From: Nipponacmea schrenckii
Taxonomy: Eukaryota; Mollusca; Gastropoda; Lottiidae
Assembly: GCA_030562195.1 (NCBI GenBank)
Contig: JAUJPP010000005.1
Location: forward strand, 16,231,106 to 16,295,105
Length of the DNA: 64,000 nucleotides
Direction: 5' to 3'
Shown: one piece after another, positions 63,323-64,000 of the stretch
Numbering within the stretch: the stretch's first letter is position 1
Layout of the letters: each line of letters starts with the position of its first letter
The notes under the pieces: generated by a model
The model's database searches: none
The model's input: only the letters and a program-made list of their open reading frames with translations
Told to the model about the DNA's origin: nothing
Position numbers and translations under genes: made by a program

Positions 63323-63879
63323 GTGATGTTTAATTGGAACATATTTTTGAAATTTGAACGGGTCGTCATCTACGGCGTCCCTACCGAATATACGGAAAGT
63401 GAATTGCTGGAGGACCTTAAACTCCACAATCACTCTGCAGAGGGGCTTTACCTCTACAGACCTCGGGAGGGCAAGTCCATCAGGACTGTCCAACTAACTT
63501 TGGCAAGTGGGAAAGTACCTAACAGTCCTCTTCCCCTTCTTTATTCCAGGTACCAGCTCCATCCTTACATTCCCAAAGTAAGAAGATGCCAGAAATGTCA
63601 GAATTGGGTCACCTGGAGAAGTTTTGCCGCAGCAAGGTTTGCTGTGAAAAGTGTGGTGAGGGGCACAGCACTAAGCTGTGCAAGTCTAAGAAGGTTCAGT
63701 GTGTGAACTGCAGGAGTGATAGCGGAGATACGGATCCAGCATACCTACAAGGTATCTCCCCCGGAGGCGCGCCAGCATGTGTCGGCAAACACAGTTCCCA
63801 CTGCCCCCAATCCCGTGGCCGAACGTCCCCAACCCATCCCGGTTCAAACTCCAAAATTCATACCCGAATTCAAGGATGA
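63323..63879 (+). pseudogene. LINE ORF1 (gag-like) with CCHC zinc knuckles, frame-shifted
   Basis: The first frame (63323-63706) gives FERVVIYGVPTEYTESELLE, an RRM-like/gag region, and HPYIPKVRRCQKCQNW. A one-base shift at about 63605 moves to the second frame (63586-63879), which contains ELGHLEKFC, CCEKCGEGHSTKLC and VQCVNC: in total three zinc-knuckle-like motifs in a row. This is the ORF1 nucleic-acid chaperone of I/Jockey-type LINEs. It reads toward the window end, so the endonuclease/RT ORF would lie beyond 64000. A Pro-rich tail follows. Confidence 0.75.
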
Positions 63880-64000
63880 AAGTAATTTTTATTTCTGTTG
63901 TAGGTTAGTTGCGGTGTCGGCGACAAGAAGAACTGGAAACAATGGACAACTGGATTCCAATGATGTGATTTCATCGGTTGTAAAAGTAATCAAAATCCAT

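Overview
The window is repeat-dense, AT-rich metazoan DNA with no bacterial-style operons. Spliceosomal introns, a tRNA-headed SINE, ISL2EU, MULE, Penelope, Gypsy and LINE elements, and several Polinton (Maverick) copies point to an invertebrate, probably a mollusc or another lophotrochozoan. The species cannot be named from the sequence. Almost all coding potential belongs to transposable elements in various states of decay. The one cellular-type gene is a HECT ubiquitin-ligase gene on the minus strand (23313-26814), and its 5' half is duplicated at 28002-30547.

Layout. 1-1560 has no gene. 1560-7420 holds two Penelope-like (PLE) copies on the minus strand; the longer has a GIY-YIG endonuclease, an RT and an upstream SGNH-hydrolase-like ORF. 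7437-10166 is a 3'-truncated Ty3/Gypsy element on the minus strand, followed by two tandem arrays (about 120 bp and about 62 bp units). 11795-21146 is Polinton A. 21147-27086 contains a 30-bp minisatellite, the HECT gene and a fragment of a Polinton packaging ATPase. 27087-31804 is Polinton B, which now encloses the HECT-gene duplicate and a 500-N assembly gap. 32440-34940 is a FLYWCH/MULE transposon. 37250-46330 is an ISL2EU element (THAP/DDE transposase plus convergent SWIM/YqaJ nuclease) split by nested repeats; one nested repeat carries hammerhead-ribozyme motifs in its inverted ends. 49139-61498 is Polinton C, invaded by a MITE, a SINE, a LINE and an unidentified 1.8-kb segment. 61497-62745 is a third PLE 5' piece, and two LINE fragments end the window.

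The Polinton family is the most interesting content. Copy A reads outward from its left end as: PLA2-integrase fusion, Ulp1/adenovirus-type protease, fibre-like protein with a phage-tail-fibre-type motif and a repetitive coiled coil, small membrane protein, and protein-primed DNA polymerase B. From the right end, on the opposite strand, it reads: small virion-type protein and major capsid protein. The N-terminal half of the first ORF is a parvovirus-VP1-type phospholipase A2 domain. The element ends are near-perfect 86-91 bp palindromes with a GC-rich loop. These are endogenous, broken copies; breaks are described but nothing is reconstructed. Homology calls were made by eye from motifs, without database searches.
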